Assembly (NCBI GenBank): GCA_037954235.1
Contig: JBBMOA010000007.1
Coordinates: 4,013,501-4,077,500, forward strand
Source of the DNA: Aulostomus chinensis
Lineage: Eukaryota; Chordata; Actinopteri; Syngnathiformes; Aulostomidae
Direction: 5' to 3'
DNA length: 64,000 bases
Below the pieces are notes generated by a model. The model saw only the letters and a list, made by a program, of their open reading frames with translations. It made no database searches and had not been told where the DNA came from. Below are positions 36,651-49,555 of this stretch, piece after piece (the first letter of the stretch is position 1; the number at the start of each line of letters is the position of its first letter). A program made the position numbers and the translations under genes.

Positions 36651-39499
36651 ATTCTTCAAGGAGGAATGGACAATATTCTGTGAGATAAATGACCAGCCTG
36701 ATGTCTCAGCTCGTGTGCTGTGGCAGGCGGCAAAAGCTGTCATGCGGGGCAAAATAATATCTTCCTCTTCACATCAGAAACAACAGGAGAAAGCTCTCGA
36801 AAAAAATTAAATGAAAAAATTAAAGCCTTGGAGACAACTTATGCCGCCTCCCAAGAGGAACACCTACTGAGAGAATTAAGGGAATTAAAACTAAAACTAA
36901 ATATTTACTCAACATCAAAACACAATTTCAGCTGCAGAGACTACGCTTGGAGAACTTTGAACATAACAATAAATCCAGCAGATTTTTAGCGAACCAACTA
37001 AAACAGAACAAAGAAAGAGCAACAATATCCTCCATTAAGGACTCCAATGGGGAAACAACCTGTGACCCAGAAGAAATCAATTACATTTTTAGGGAATTCT
37101 ATAAAAAAACTTTACTCACCTGAGATTAACCAATCCAAATCTTGCATTGAAACCTTTCTAAGCACAATTGACTTGCCAAAATTAAATCAAGACCAAATAA
37201 TGGCTCTGGAGTCACCTATTTCAATCGAGGAACTTCAAGAAGCCCTTAAACATATGCCAAACAAGAAAGCCTCGGGACCGGATGGCTTTCCTGCAGAATT
37301 CTACAAAGAGTTCTGGCCTGAGCTTGCACCAGTATTCTACAAAATGTTCACTGAAATACAGGAAACCTCGACCCTGCCACCCGACAAGAACCGTGCGATT
37401 ATTAGCCTTCTCCTTAAACCGGACAAAGACCCAGCACTTCCATCAAGCTATCGTCCAATATCACTTATAAATGCAGATATTAAAGTCATCTGCAAGGCGC
37501 TAGCGAGAAGGCTTGAAAAAGTAACACCTCACATAACACATCCTGACCAGACCGGGTTTATTAAAGGACGGCACTCTACCAACAACACACATAGACTTAT
37601 CAGCCAGATAGACTACTGTAACAGTCAGAGCAAGGATGCCATAATTGTCTCCCTAGATGCAGAAAAAGCATTCAACAGGGTAAATTGGAATTTTCTCCTC
37701 ACCACATTCAAAAGTTTGGGTTTGGAGATAACTTTGTGAACTGGATCGAAACATTTTACCGCGCTCCCAGTGCTTGTGTCAGAACAAATGATCAAACTTC
37801 TCCAAGCTTCTCTCTCCAAAGAGGAACCAGACAGGGTTGTCCACTTTCCCCTTCCCTTTTTGCTATATTCATAGAGCCACTCGCAGCTGCAGTCCGGTAA
37901 AACAACAACATCAAGGGAATTGATACTACAAATGTGAACCATAAGATAAGCCTCCATGCTGATGATGTATTACTTTTCCTACGGAATGCACAATCATCTC
38001 TCCCTGAAACTATAGCACTCATTAACAAATTCTCAACCATTTCTGACTACTCAATTGATTGGAGCAAGTCAACTGTTCTTCCCATCAACTCAGGTTTCCA
38101 GAGTACGCTCGCTGCACCACTACGGCCAGGAAACATTAAATACCTGGGCATCAAGATCTCTGCCAAACTGTCTGACTTGACACGGCTAAATCATACCGCC
38201 CTAATCAAAGAAATAGAAGGCAACCTCACCCGGTGGCGCACACTACCCATATCACTTATGGGAAGAATAGCAACAGTGAAAATGATGATCTTGCCAAAAA
38301 TCAATTATGTTTTCTCGGTGGTTCCGACCCAACCTCCCCGGACTTGGCTCAAAACACTTGACTCTAACGTCTCAAAATTTCTCTGGAAAGCTAAGCCACC
38401 ACGTATAAGCTTAAAGACTTAACAAAAGAGTAAAGACTATGGTGGCTTGGAACTACCAAATTTTTATAATTACTACTTGGCCAATAGATTGCAATACATA
38501 CTAAAATGGTTAAAGCCAAACTCATTAGACCAAGCATGGCGCGATATTGAACAAACATTCTGCAAAGAAATCCAAATCTCCGATCTCCCTTTTATCAGCC
38601 CTGTTATCAAGCACCACAGCTGCTTTAAGTACATTAGCATCAGCAACACCCTCATAGCCTGGTGGGAATTTCTCAAAAGCAATGGGCTCTCGAACACCCC
38701 TTGCAGGCTCACGCCTATCTGGAACAATCCTCCTGCAAAATAAAAAAAAACAATACATTTTGCTGCATGGGCCAATAAAGGGATTAAAAATCTAGAGCAT
38801 ATCTTCCAAGACAAAGAATTCATAGAATTTAACCAGATTACAGCAAATTATGGTATTAACAAAAACAAATTTCTGGAATATCTTCAGCTCAAATCTATAA
38901 TACAGGCACGGTTTGACCTTACCCAGTTAGACTTAGAGCTTCCACCTAGAATAACAGATTTTTTACAAATTTCACCCCCTAAACTACTGTCTAAAATTAA
39001 CTCTATAGTTTCAACAACAGAATTTATAATCTCTATTCCTTCATCCAAATGGGAGAAAGATCTGTCGATCAACCCACACCCTAACTTTTGGATACAAAAC
39101 TGCTCCAACACATTTAGAATGATTCGTAGTGGTAACCTACAATTAATAAATTACAAGGTTCTCCACAGAACACACTACACAGGACAAAGGATGTTCCAGA
39201 TGGGCCTCACACAAACAAACATTTGTCCATATTGTGCGACTGGCTCACCAGACTGCTATCTGCATGCTATATGGCTTTGTACACCTGTTAACAACAAATC
39301 CTGCAAGCTTCTCACTGCTCTAAGCATCGCAAAGAAGGCCATCCTGATTAATTGGAAATCCAAGAACAACCTAAGCATTACTCAATATAGAAACCTTTTA
39401 TTAGACCACATTTCCATGGAGAGAATGTCTGCTTGGGAGGAAAGTCGATCGTCAGAGTTCAAACAAATCTGGTCCCCGATAATTAAATCCATCACATAG
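36651..39499 (+). pseudogene. L1 ORF2 reverse transcriptase and C-terminal region, frameshifted
   Basis: RT blocks appear in order: KASGPDGFPAEFYK (about 37268), YRPISLINADIKVICKALAR (about 37450), DQTGFIKGR, LDAEKAFNRVNW with the first catalytic Asp (about 37655), QRGTRQGCPLSPSLFA (about 37818) and HADDVLLF (about 37951), where Tyr or Phe is more usual than His. The C-terminal part has a CPYC...H...C knuckle at about 39225-39290. Frameshifts lie near 36650, 36985 and 37735, with stops near 37898, 38420 and 38741. It cannot encode an active protein. Confidence 0.88.
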
Positions 39500-40340
39500 T
39501 TTTGATGGGGGGGGGCTGGGCTTCGTGGCTCTGGCCCCGGGGCGGGTGGCTATGGACGCTGGCTGCCTTGGGTGTCCAGTGGCTCGCTGGGCTGGTGGGC
39601 CTGGGGTTACTGCCTTCTGGGGCGGCTTTGGGTCTCGCCTGTTGAGGGACGGTGTGGGGGGCGCGGGGGCGGCTTCCCCTATCATGGCGGCACCCTGTGG
39701 GACGACGTGTGCAGATGAGAGTATGACTGTTTTGTCCGGGGGTGGCGGTCCTGGGCGTGCGTGCCTTCGACTCACCCCGGCGGGTGGGCTGGGCCTCTCG
39801 GGGAGTGGGGGGTCCCGGCTGGCTGGCTGGTGGTGCCCTATAGCCTGAAGCCCACCTGCTCTGGGGGGAGGGGGAAAACAGGGGATGAGTAGAGGGGATG
39901 GGGATCGTGGGTTGGGGGGGATAGCTCTGTTCAGGGGCGGTGGGACTGGTCGTTGTGGTGGGCTGTGGCTGCCCCGCCTGGGTGTGGGGTGTGGGTGGGT
40001 GTCGGCCTTGCCGCTGGCGGACCTGTTGGGGGGCTCTGGTCGGGTCTCGGGCCAGAGGGGCCCTGTACCCCTGGGCTCTGCTCATGTTGTGGGGGGGGGG
40101 GGGGTGCCCGGCGGGACCGGGGTCATCTCTGCCCCGTCTCTCTGTGGGTTGCTTCCGGGTGGGGGTTGCTGCTCCTATGCTTTCCTACGGGTCCTGGCAT
40201 GGGTTGGGCCTGTGGCTGTTTCCTGGGGGAGGGTTGGCCTGGGGCTCCCTGTGTCCTGGGGATTTCTGGGTGCTCTGGTGGCCTGGTCCTGACCTGCCTG
40301 CTATCCTGGACTGGGGGTTCGATGTCCTGGCCCCCCATAT
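39500..40340 (+). other. G-rich 3' region of the L1-like element
   Basis: About 840 bp right after the ORF2 stop are very rich in runs of three or more G on the LINE sense strand, for example the 8-G run at 39508 and the 12-G run near 40091. Several open frames on both strands here are by-products of composition. Mammalian L1 3' UTRs also carry a G-rich, quadruplex-forming tract; function here is inferred only. Confidence 0.75.
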
Positions 40341-40776
40341 CAGCTACAGCCAGCTACGCACAGCATCCAAGACAAACCGTAGCACACACACATACACATA
40401 CACACGTGTATACACACATACACGCATGGGGCGCACAACTGACCCATAAACACACACTCAGACATTTATCTTAAAATTATATTAAACCAAATGGTAAGCC
40501 TGCACCGGAAATTCTGCAACCAATGTTTTTTCTTTTCTTTTTTTGTTGTTGTTACTTTTTCTTTGTTTGTTTGTTTGGTTTTTGTTTGTTTTTTGTGTCT
40601 TTTGTTGTTGTTGTTGTTGTTTTCTGCTATTGCTGTTGTTGTTGTTTTTGTCTCCCCCCTCCCCCTTGTCTTCCCTGTCCTGTCCCTGTTCTCTCTTCCT
40701 GTCCACTCCTGTCCTCAGTCCAGTCGCTTTATCAATGAACCAACACCATTCCTAATAAAGTTAAACATAAATGTCA

Positions 40777-40805
40777 ATAGGAGGAGTTTATCAGATTCCT
40801 CCTAT
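40777..40805 (+). repeat. Hairpin at the L1 3' end
   Basis: ATAGGAGGA (40777-40785) pairs perfectly with TCCTCCTAT (40797-40805), with an 11-nt loop. It lies between two AATAAA motifs close to the inferred end of the LINE. It could be the structure recognised by the element's reverse transcriptase, or coincidence. Confidence 0.6.
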
Positions 40806-40884
40806 GCAGAATAAAACTGCTTCAGTACAACAAGGCACCAGGAACATTGATGCTGCTTGCCCCAGCTGCTGAACAGGACAGGTT

Positions 40885-41350
40885 AAAAAAAAAAAATTGC
40901 TGAAATTTTACTGCAGAAACTCAAAATGGTACTGAGCAGTTTTCTATGGACCTCATGTGTTTGAATGGAACATCGAGGGCAAGCTCCTAATGAGACGACG
41001 GATGCTGTCCTAGGGTGTCTCCTCTCAGATCTGGACCAGGGCATCACTGAGCTCCTGGATTGTCTGAGGTGCAACTTGCTGGTGTCGGATAGACTGAAAC
41101 ATAATGTCCCAGAGGTGTTCTGTTGGATTTAAGTCAGGTGAGCGCGGGGGCCAGTCAATGGTATCAGTTCCTTTATCCTTGAGGAACTGCCTGCATGCTC
41201 TCACCACACGAGGTCGGGCATTGTCATGCACCAAACGGTCCCAGGACCTATTGCACCAGCATAGGGTCTGACAATGGGTCCAAGGATTTCATCCCGATTC
41301 CTAATGGCAGTCACGGTACCAGGTAAGGTCATAATTAGAGTAGCTGATAA
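40885..41350 (-). mobile_element. Tc1-like transposase remnant
   Basis: On the minus strand a decayed Tc1/mariner transposase C-terminus is visible: RNRDEILGPIVRPYAGAIGP, a frameshift, then VHDNARPRVVRACRQFL with the second catalytic Asp, and WPPRSPDLNPTEHLWD with the final acidic residue. The normal DD34E spacing is consistent. TGA and TAG interrupt the tail (ALVQI stop, EETP stop). The N-terminal DNA-binding part and terminal inverted repeats were not found. Confidence 0.9.
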
Positions 41351-42499
41351 CGTATTCCAGTCCTGCATGTTGTGCACCACAAATAGTTTCAGGTCAAACT
41401 GCGGAAGAAAATTCCGACACAGAATGTAGGGATATAATGTGTGCAGGCATCCAGTCAGTGTACAGACTCCACTCAGCAGCATATCAACAGGGAAATGGAC
41501 GGAATATTCTCCAACCAACTCCAAACACATTGATCAAAATATTATATTAATAAAAAATAAGGCTGGAAGTTGAATTGTTTCCATCCATAAAACATATCAT
41601 TGATTGGATTTGTCAACCCTGTGTATGGAGACAGCATCGAGGGTTAGGGTACATTTTTAATTAATATATCAAACAAGTACTGACTGGACTGTTTCATTAT
41701 ATTTTTCCCCCCAAAAATACAATACGGATTGGGACTTGACCTGCATTCTAAAGCATGTTTCTGAAAGGAAAAACAAACGAACATTAGTGAGTATTTTGCT
41801 AGCACCTTGCGATTCTCACCTCGCACACACACACGCGCGCACAGGAGCAAGGCCCACTTCACCACTGAGATATTTTCATTCCTAACAGCTCTGTGCACAT
41901 TCACCACTGGGGAATGAGCCATAATGTAATGTGCTGTTCACCACATTAAGGAGTTGACTTTTATGTGGCAACTGTTCCGCTCAAATATTTAATTAATAAC
42001 TGGATTTATTGCTTCAATTCACAAATTGTCATAATACGTTTACTCAATTTTTATATTTTATATGCACTGATTAAAAAAAACAAATGATGCTGCAAAATAG
42101 GCCACGTTGTTCTATAGTCTGTGACAGCAGTGGTCTCTGTAAGCTCTGTCACGTTTGCCAAAGCAAAAAGAGTTTGCCAGCGTCCATGCAAATCTACTCA
42201 CAGGGACGAGCGGCACTTTCATTTGCATATATTGTGTATAAAGAAAGTTATTCATGCAGAAACAGAAAAAGTGCTTTAATATATTGACAACTTAATAGTT
42301 TACAGTTGCTCACTGGAATGCTTATTGGTGATGCTTTGTTGTCCTGCAAATGGAGGTGTCCTCGAACACACCGTCATTAACCTTATCATTATGCTACATT
42401 CAGTCTACACATAGATGAGTATAGATACATTAAATATCTGACAGAGACCTATTATAGTGCAAGCTTGCTGTGGCAGGTGATTAAGTACGTTAATGAGGC
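41351..42499. other. Non-coding, nothing firm recognised
   Basis: The part up to about 41530 stays open next to the Tc1 remnant, but its peptide does not match the transposase. A short CA/CG tract lies at 41825-41841. No gene was seen. Confidence 0.5.
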
Positions 42500-43520
42500 T
42501 GGTCTGGTGTAACCATCCAGCACTGCTATTGAGACACCAGAAAATGTTTGTGCCATAGACCAAGAAGAGGCTGGTCTTTGGTCAATGGCGTTATGGGTGA
42601 AAGGCTATTCAAAAAGGGCACACACATCGCACAAGACGATGTGCTGTATTGCAATGGGGTTCCAATGATGCTTGATAACGTGGAAACATTGGCTGCCACC
42701 TCCTCCCAGATCTGCTACACCACCTCCCAGGCCTGCTTCACCTCCTCCCAGACCTGCTTCACCTCCTCTCAAACCTGCTACACCTCCTCCCAGGCCTGCT
42801 ACACCACCTCCCAGGCCTGCTTCACCTCCTCCCAGACCTGCTTCACCTCCTCCCAATCCTGCTTCACCTCCTCTCAATCCTGCTTCACCTCCTCTCAGAC
42901 CTGCTACACCTCCTCCCAGGCCTGCTACACCACCTCCCAGGCCTGCTTCACCTCCTCCCAATCCTGCTTCACCTCCTCTCAGACCTGCTACACCTCCTCC
43001 CAGGCCTACTTCACCTCCTCCCAGACCTGCTACACCTCCTCCCAGGCCTACTTCACCTCCTCCCAGACCTGCTACACCTCCTCCCAGACCTGCTTCACCT
43101 TCTACCAGATGTGAATCAGCTCCTCCCAGCCCTCCTTCACCTCCACTAAAACAGCAACATGCCAAGCCCTGTGCTACCTGGGCTTTAAAGGGATAACATG
43201 AGGCTCTCTGATTGGTCTGATTTATGCCACACCCAAAACACACCTATGAATAATAAAGTGTCTAACGACCAACTCTTAAAGCCATGCGCCATGGTTTGCA
43301 CTATGATTATGCACCCTAAAAATACCAAAATGAGGCTGAACATGCCCCGAACATACAACGCACACACTGCCCCTCTACCAACCTCCTGGCGACATCGATG
43401 CCTAATTGGGCCATTAGTCTTCTTGATCACTTCACAGTCCATTGGCCTCACATTTATTGGGGGTGATACAGCAGTGAAATACAGACCTCCATCAGGTAAT
43501 ACAACACACCTTTTCTAATG
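42500..43520. mobile_element. Probable non-coding DNA-transposon sequence carrying a minisatellite
   Basis: Flanks of the minisatellite (GCCATAGACCAAGAAG...GGTCAATGGC near 42553-42590, and GCCATGCGCCATGG, TTTATGCCACACCC and CTGATTGG near 43205-43300) resemble a repeat I associate with fish DNA transposons. The class is uncertain, and I found neither terminal inverted repeats nor target duplications. The assignment is from memory of similar sequence, not from structure. Confidence 0.35.
42699..43118. repeat. 21-bp minisatellite, about 20 units
   Basis: Units of exactly 21 bp repeat without indels. In one plus frame they read as heptads PPPRPA(S/T), with variants PPLKPAT, PPPNPAS and PPLNPAS. 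In another plus frame they read TSSQ(A/T)C(F/Y), and on the minus strand GLGGGEA. Because the unit is a multiple of three and lacks stops, several frames stay open. A subset of units recurs as a block (PPLRPAT, PPPRPAT, PPPRPAS), suggesting unequal exchange. Coding is not supported. Confidence 0.93.
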
Positions 43521-44503
43521 TTTTTAAATGCCGCCTAAATGCAAAGACCTTCTGCTGATGTTAAAGGTCAAGATGAGACAGTCTAACAATATCTGGTTGT
43601 CCACATGGGCAACAAGCAGAAATATCTGTCAGTGATGTATACATATGTTGTGACAACTGCTACTAATGTATGTGTGACGTTGGCGTGCAGCAGCTGATGA
43701 AGTTCCATTCTCCAGGGATTAATCAAATCAAATCACAACAAATCCACAGATAACGGAATAAATGGCACCATTTTACCCAAAGATGCTTATAATTACTTGA
43801 ATTTGTGCTGTTATACAGTCGCTGTTCTTATGGTGACACAGATGCTAACGTATGACGCTGCTTTCTTCGCAGAGATCCACTAATCTGGGGGCGACAGTTT
43901 CGATTCATTTCCATTTGGATATTGCAGGACCCTGTTAAGTGGCAACGAAACTGTTGACAGAAAAAAACAAAACAAGAAAAGACCTTTGCACTCATTGTGG
44001 GCGTGAGCCAGCAGGTGCAGCATGGCAGGTTTTAACGCTTAGCAAAGTAAACTTTTCCCAATATACTCGTTCACTGTATAAATTGCTCTCTATATACTGA
44101 GTACTATATGTTATATTTTACTCAAATGATCATGACTGTTGTGCTTTATTTATCTATACAGATTCCATACATTACCTATTAAAGTTACCAAGATAGGCAG
44201 AGAGAGAATATCTTAATTAAATTCATGACTTGAGAGTCCGAACACCTACTAACACTTCAGAAAGCCTGTTGCTTGAGCCGTCTGGTGAACCACTAAGTGG
44301 TGGTTTTCTCCGCCACTTAGCGTCAACCTGTTGCCCCAGACAAGGTTTAACTAATGAGCGCCGCTGCCGCTTAAACACACTACAACAGCAGCTGTGACTG
44401 TCTATTATGAACAAATGTATTTCACACTGTCTGGTTTACAAAAGAATAACTCTGGGACACTGAACTCCACATAAAAGACAGATGTGCTCCTCTCTTACAG
44501 GGA

Positions 44504-44506
<3 letters not shown>

Positions 44507-44552
<46 letters not shown>

Positions 44553-44579
44553 CACACACACACGCGCACACACACACAC
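44507..44579. repeat. (CA)n microsatellite with CG interruptions
   Basis: About 73 bp of CA with GC and GCGC interruptions. Confidence 0.95.
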
Positions 44580-46938
44580 GGTGTTCCTCTATGACAGGGA
44601 AACTGATGGCTGACTTTTCAGATTGTTTTGTACAGACGGAGTATCATATCAGTCAGTACAGTTGGCACGTGACATTTCTGCATTTCTTCTTCCAGGTTCA
44701 GGTCCATTAACAATTCTGGCAACAACATGCACCAACACCCAATCTACCTTTCAACATTCATGCTCGCTCTGGCACTCGCATCCACTTTCTTCTTACAAGT
44801 CATTATGTGGGCGCCTGCAGCTCTGAGATAAATGAGAGTGAGTTAGTCAGCCTCAGGTGTTCTACAACCCACAAAAAAGATTCACATTCCGGCTCGTACA
44901 CTGACCAGCTTCCTGCCGTCCCCAGACTGTTATGATGGAAATAAACATTTGTGTCCCTTCATTTGAAACAGGGAGAAAAAAAAACACAATCTTTTTTTTT
45001 TTTTTTTTTTTTAAGAATCTGAGCAGAAATTCAGATATTAACCTGCCAATGGCAGTAAATATCACTGGATGAGTTGTGGAGGATTTTGTTTGGAAGTGGA
45101 GTATTTTGTCAGATGAGTCATAAAAGTAAAGGACATTTTAAAAATTGCACCAGTTATCAAAAGCCAAAAACTGTGAAAACACAAGCTTCCAACCTCCGCA
45201 GAGGGAGAATGAACTGAGCACCTGCTTCGGGAAGTTTTTAATGAGTTTTGACATCATCGAATATGCCAGCATTTCAACTGAAAGATGAAAAATGGACATA
45301 AATCAGCATCATCATGTTAATTCAACTTGACTGGGATACCAAGCTATACTTCAGAGTTCATTTTTGTGATTTTTTCTAGCTTGTTTCTGTGTAGCGAAGG
45401 TCAATATCAACTCCCTGTTGATACTGTGACTGGCAGAAATCAGTTGAAATATGAACCCCCTGAACTCCCTTTAAATGGGCAATAAGGTTGTTTGTTACTT
45501 TTCTGCATTTTCTTTTTTGACTGCAATGTGAATATTCTTTATTGGGAAGTAGATGGCAAGAAAGTGAGGATTACGCCAGCCAGAAATGAGCAATGAGGCC
45601 TGAGCTGCTGTGTGCCATTTCACTCCAGGCACAAGATAAAGCCCGTAATGTTGCTTATAAATGACTTATCTGTGTGGTGAATTATACTGAAGGGAAAAAA
45701 ACCCCACAAGAGAATGAGAAAAGAGTCAAGAGAAATTCTTCCTTGTAGTTCGCACTTACCATGCTGCATAAAAACCCTCTATAGGTATGATAGAAAGTGT
45801 GTTTGGATACACTCAGATCCACAACAACAGCACTCTTCTTAACCCCATTAGACTGAATAGAACTTGGAGCCAATCTGACTGATAGTAACCTTCTTTTTGC
45901 AGCGTTCTCTCTTTCTGTCCTCCCCCCTACCTCATCTCCTCCCGCATCCCCAGCATTGTTACTTCCATTCATCAGTCTGAGATTTGAAAAAAAACAAAAA
46001 CCCTTCATTGTCCTTCACTTTTCCTGGTAGCAGTGGTAATCCTGTATATCTTGCTTTGCTTGCAAACTAAATACAAAAATGCATCAAATCTTTTCAAGAT
46101 CACAAGAAGATAGCGCGCATCTGCAGGTGGCGTGGCCTTAAGAAAGTTCAACCTTCACTTTGAAGTTCTCGTTTAGGATTTGCTGTCTGCAGCAGAATAA
46201 AAGTTTGACGTTCTTTCAAAGACATTGCGCTTCTTCTTCCGTCTCAAGGGATTTTCAAAGGTTATCCGGCGTGATGAGGGTGCAGATATGTTTTCTTGTT
46301 ATGGGTGCTACTTGATGGACTGTTATCTACAAATCCCAAACACTCAAGTCTATTTTCATCTCCGGCATCAATCAGCACCGCAGGCACATCATCAATGTAG
46401 ATCATTCTACCCAGTTTTCCCCTTGGATTCATTTTTAAGCAATTCTCTATCTTCCGTTTTGATCGGAGATACTTCAAATAGTCTGACAGGACAATGAAAT
46501 TCTAGACTGTGCATCGATGCGTTTTTCCAATCCTGGTACTCACATGTATGTGTGGGGGTGCAGTTCTGTTATGCATCTATACTTCAATTAGTTCCTTTCA
46601 ATTTTCTTGGGCTGCAGATTTTAACGGCAGTGACAGCTCTTCACTGGTCACACACATGACACGAACCTATACATTTTTAATATCGATCAATCAAATCGTA
46701 ATTCAACAACAAATTCCAATGAAATATACCACAAAAGAAAAACATGATTGGAAGATTGTGCATAAGTAGGTTGGTTAAACTCTCTCTTGTGAGTTAGCAG
46801 ACCAGGATATGAATCTAGGCAGTATGAGTGAAAACACACACGATGTATTTATACTAATTAAATATGCTTGATGAAGAACTAAGGCGTGTGTGTGTATATT
46901 TGTGTGTGTGTCTGAGTGGGTGCTAGAGAGAAGGTCTT

Positions 46939-46940
<2 letters not shown>

Positions 46941-46990
<50 letters not shown>

Positions 46991-47010
46991 TGCGCGCGCG
47001 TGCATGTATG
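46941..47010. repeat. (GT)n grading into (GC)n
   Basis: About 44 bp of GT are followed by GCGCGTGCGCGCGCGTGC, alternating purine-pyrimidine throughout. Confidence 0.95.
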
Positions 47011-49555
47011 TGCAGGCACAAACACGAGAGAGTGAGTGGGAGATATGAATTTCCTCTCCGGCCAATTCTGAATATGCGTGTTAGATCCGTGTTGAATATC
47101 GATGCTGGGTTAGGGCAGAGGTGGACGGTTTACATGCAAGGATCATGCATCACTGACTATAACTTTCTCACCATGAAAACAGATCACAACAGTAATGCAG
47201 AGCCAGGCTGGCGCTGACGCTGGTTGCAGTGACTCATGTCCCGGAGAATTGGCAAAACGTGGGGGGGGGGGGGGGGGGGGTGCAGACTTGGCAGCTCTGT
47301 CCGAACTTTTTCTGTTGCTGGCAAGGTAAAAGTCAGCTGGCACGATTTCTGCAGCAGCTCAGACTGAATAAACTTGTTTGTCCTTATTTAGCATTCTTGC
47401 CTCAATAGGAGACTCTCCTGTTGCTGCTTGGTGTTCGTTTTTTTTTTTCTTTCTTTCTTTAACTTTTTGAAGAAGCATCTTAGGTTCAATTTCAAGAGAC
47501 AATGTGGGGCTCTACCCACAGGAATAAATGGGAGGATTCCAGTTAGTTTGCATTAAAATAATTTCAAATTCAACTATAAATAGCTCAACATAGATACAAT
47601 CCAAACGACTCCCTGAATTAAAACGTTTTTGCCTCCTGCGTTGTCCTGTGCAACAAGTCTCCTTTGCCAAGCACAGTGTGTGTTACTCAGTCAGCCAGCA
47701 CCATGGACAGCTCACATCAACCTTCCGTGAGTTACACTGAAACACTGAAAATGTCTGCTCAATGTCTGCATTTGGGGTTTGTGTTTTATCTTGCAGCACT
47801 ACTACCTCAATGGCAACCACATTCTATGTCGACCTGATTCGTAAAAACGAACAAAAAACAGGACAAAAAACAGAACACTTTCTAAAATCTTGTCTCCTGC
47901 CAAGAGAATCTGAGTTCATATCCAGAATCTGTTTCTAAAGATAATTCATGGGCTTGTTATAAAGCCTAGCTTCCTAAAACAAGATATCGTTGAGCAACTC
48001 AGTACTATTACCCAAGAAATGACTTAAGTGTTTTGCAAAAGGTATTGTTATAAAGTAATAGTACTTTAGCGTTGCTTGCATTTTTAGTCCTCTGTCGTTA
48101 TTGCAGCTATAAAAGGGAAAATGCCGGTGCAGTATTGTGTCATATAGATAATAACTGGACTGGGAGCTGAAGTCAGAAAGTGCTGAGCTGCAGTGACCTT
48201 GGCGCTGCGGATGAAGGAGTTGATGAAAAGCGAGGATGGAAGTGAGGAGGTGAAGCATGAGTGGAGCGCGGCACACTTCCTAACACATGCTGGGAGAGAG
48301 CATGACAGACAGAGGAGGAGGAGATCCAATTAACTACACTTGAGCTCTCTTGTTCTGATTTGACTCGTTCTGTCTGCCTCACATACGCTGTCTCTCTCTC
48401 TCTCTCTCATTCGTGCGCACGCACACACACACACACGTGCATGCACACACACACACTATTTTTTGGTAGTATAGATTGTGTGGATTAGGAGTTCAACATG
48501 CTTCGTGTTGTACACATACACACAGATAAATGTAGAAGGATTCTTCTCTTTCATTACTTCCCTTCAGTTTGAGACACACACCCTCATGAGAGTCAAAGTT
48601 AAGCCTGGCAGGTGTGAAGGTGATCCGCTTTGATAATAATCAGCTGTTGACCAGATGGAAGCGTCAGGAGGTCCAGATAACACAGCAGCACAGAAGAGCA
48701 GACCATTTATTAGGATCCACTGGGGCCGGCACATTATCAATGGGAAGCTTCCCTCCTATAGAGTGATAAGCAGGTGCAAATCAAATATATTGTGACTGGA
48801 AAATGAAGGGGGAGTGTTGGATGCAGGGCCGTTATTAGTGACACAACAACAGTGCAGCTTTCCTGATCAAACAATGTGACCTTCATCGGGGAGACCGCTG
48901 TTTGTGATTCAGCACATCTCAGGCTTAAATGAGCTGTGTGTGTTTTACACATGCCTACATAAGTACTCCAACAATTCTGACAATTTTCTGCATAAACAAC
49001 TGAACGGCGATGACATTCATGCTTGATGAAACACAATGATTGCAGTTTATTAGCAGCAGTATAAAGCGATGACTGCCCAGGGCTTTTGTACACGACATAA
49101 TGCAGTTACTGGGCACATGGTGACATTTCCTAATGTAATGGACATAAAGAAACACGTTTCCATCATGGGTGGTGTTCATGAACCATACGGTCCCCTTCAA
49201 TCACACCGCTCGATGCTCCACCCACCCGCCGACATGCAGGCTCTCCAATCTGCTTAGATGTGAGAGCACAAATGAACCCTCCTTGGAAAGCACCAGGAGA
49301 CAATATGAGATTTACAGCTGCGTATGACAGATAATACCAGCACAGAAGGTTTTTGTTGGATGAAATGTCTCACGTGGATAAGCATGAGGTGGCTCACTCT
49401 CTGCAGAGTTACTTTTAAATTATTATCGTTAAGGAACAGTAACAGAAATGCTGTAATTAGAACAATGTTCTTTTCCAATCAAATAAATTTAGACTAAAAC
49501 AGGTTAATGGGAATTCAGAACTTTTCTTTAAAAATAAAAAAAAACTATTATTTTT

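Larger units (their letters stand above)
35860..40815 (+). mobile_element. L1-like LINE, decayed, with long G-rich 3' region
   Basis: The order is apurinic-type endonuclease (about 35880-36640), reverse transcriptase (about 37070-38420), C-terminal region with a CCHC-like knuckle (to 39499), G-rich 3' region (39500-40340), T/G-rich stretch (40520-40650), and an end with AATAAA signals and a hairpin near 40777-40805. The frame is open upstream only to a TAG at 35857, with no ATG, and no ORF1 was recognised, so the copy is probably 5'-truncated. It lies antisense to slc66a2. The L1 clade assignment rests on the endonuclease and RT motifs; the precise fish subfamily is not claimed. Confidence 0.9.

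Noticed and set aside
39492..40474. Several 100-200-codon frames on both strands
   Set aside because: All fall in the G-rich 3' region of the L1-like LINE and result from its composition.
42699..43118. Regular repeat that might be taken for a CRISPR array
   Set aside because: Units are directly adjacent 21-mers with no spacers, in a vertebrate genome.
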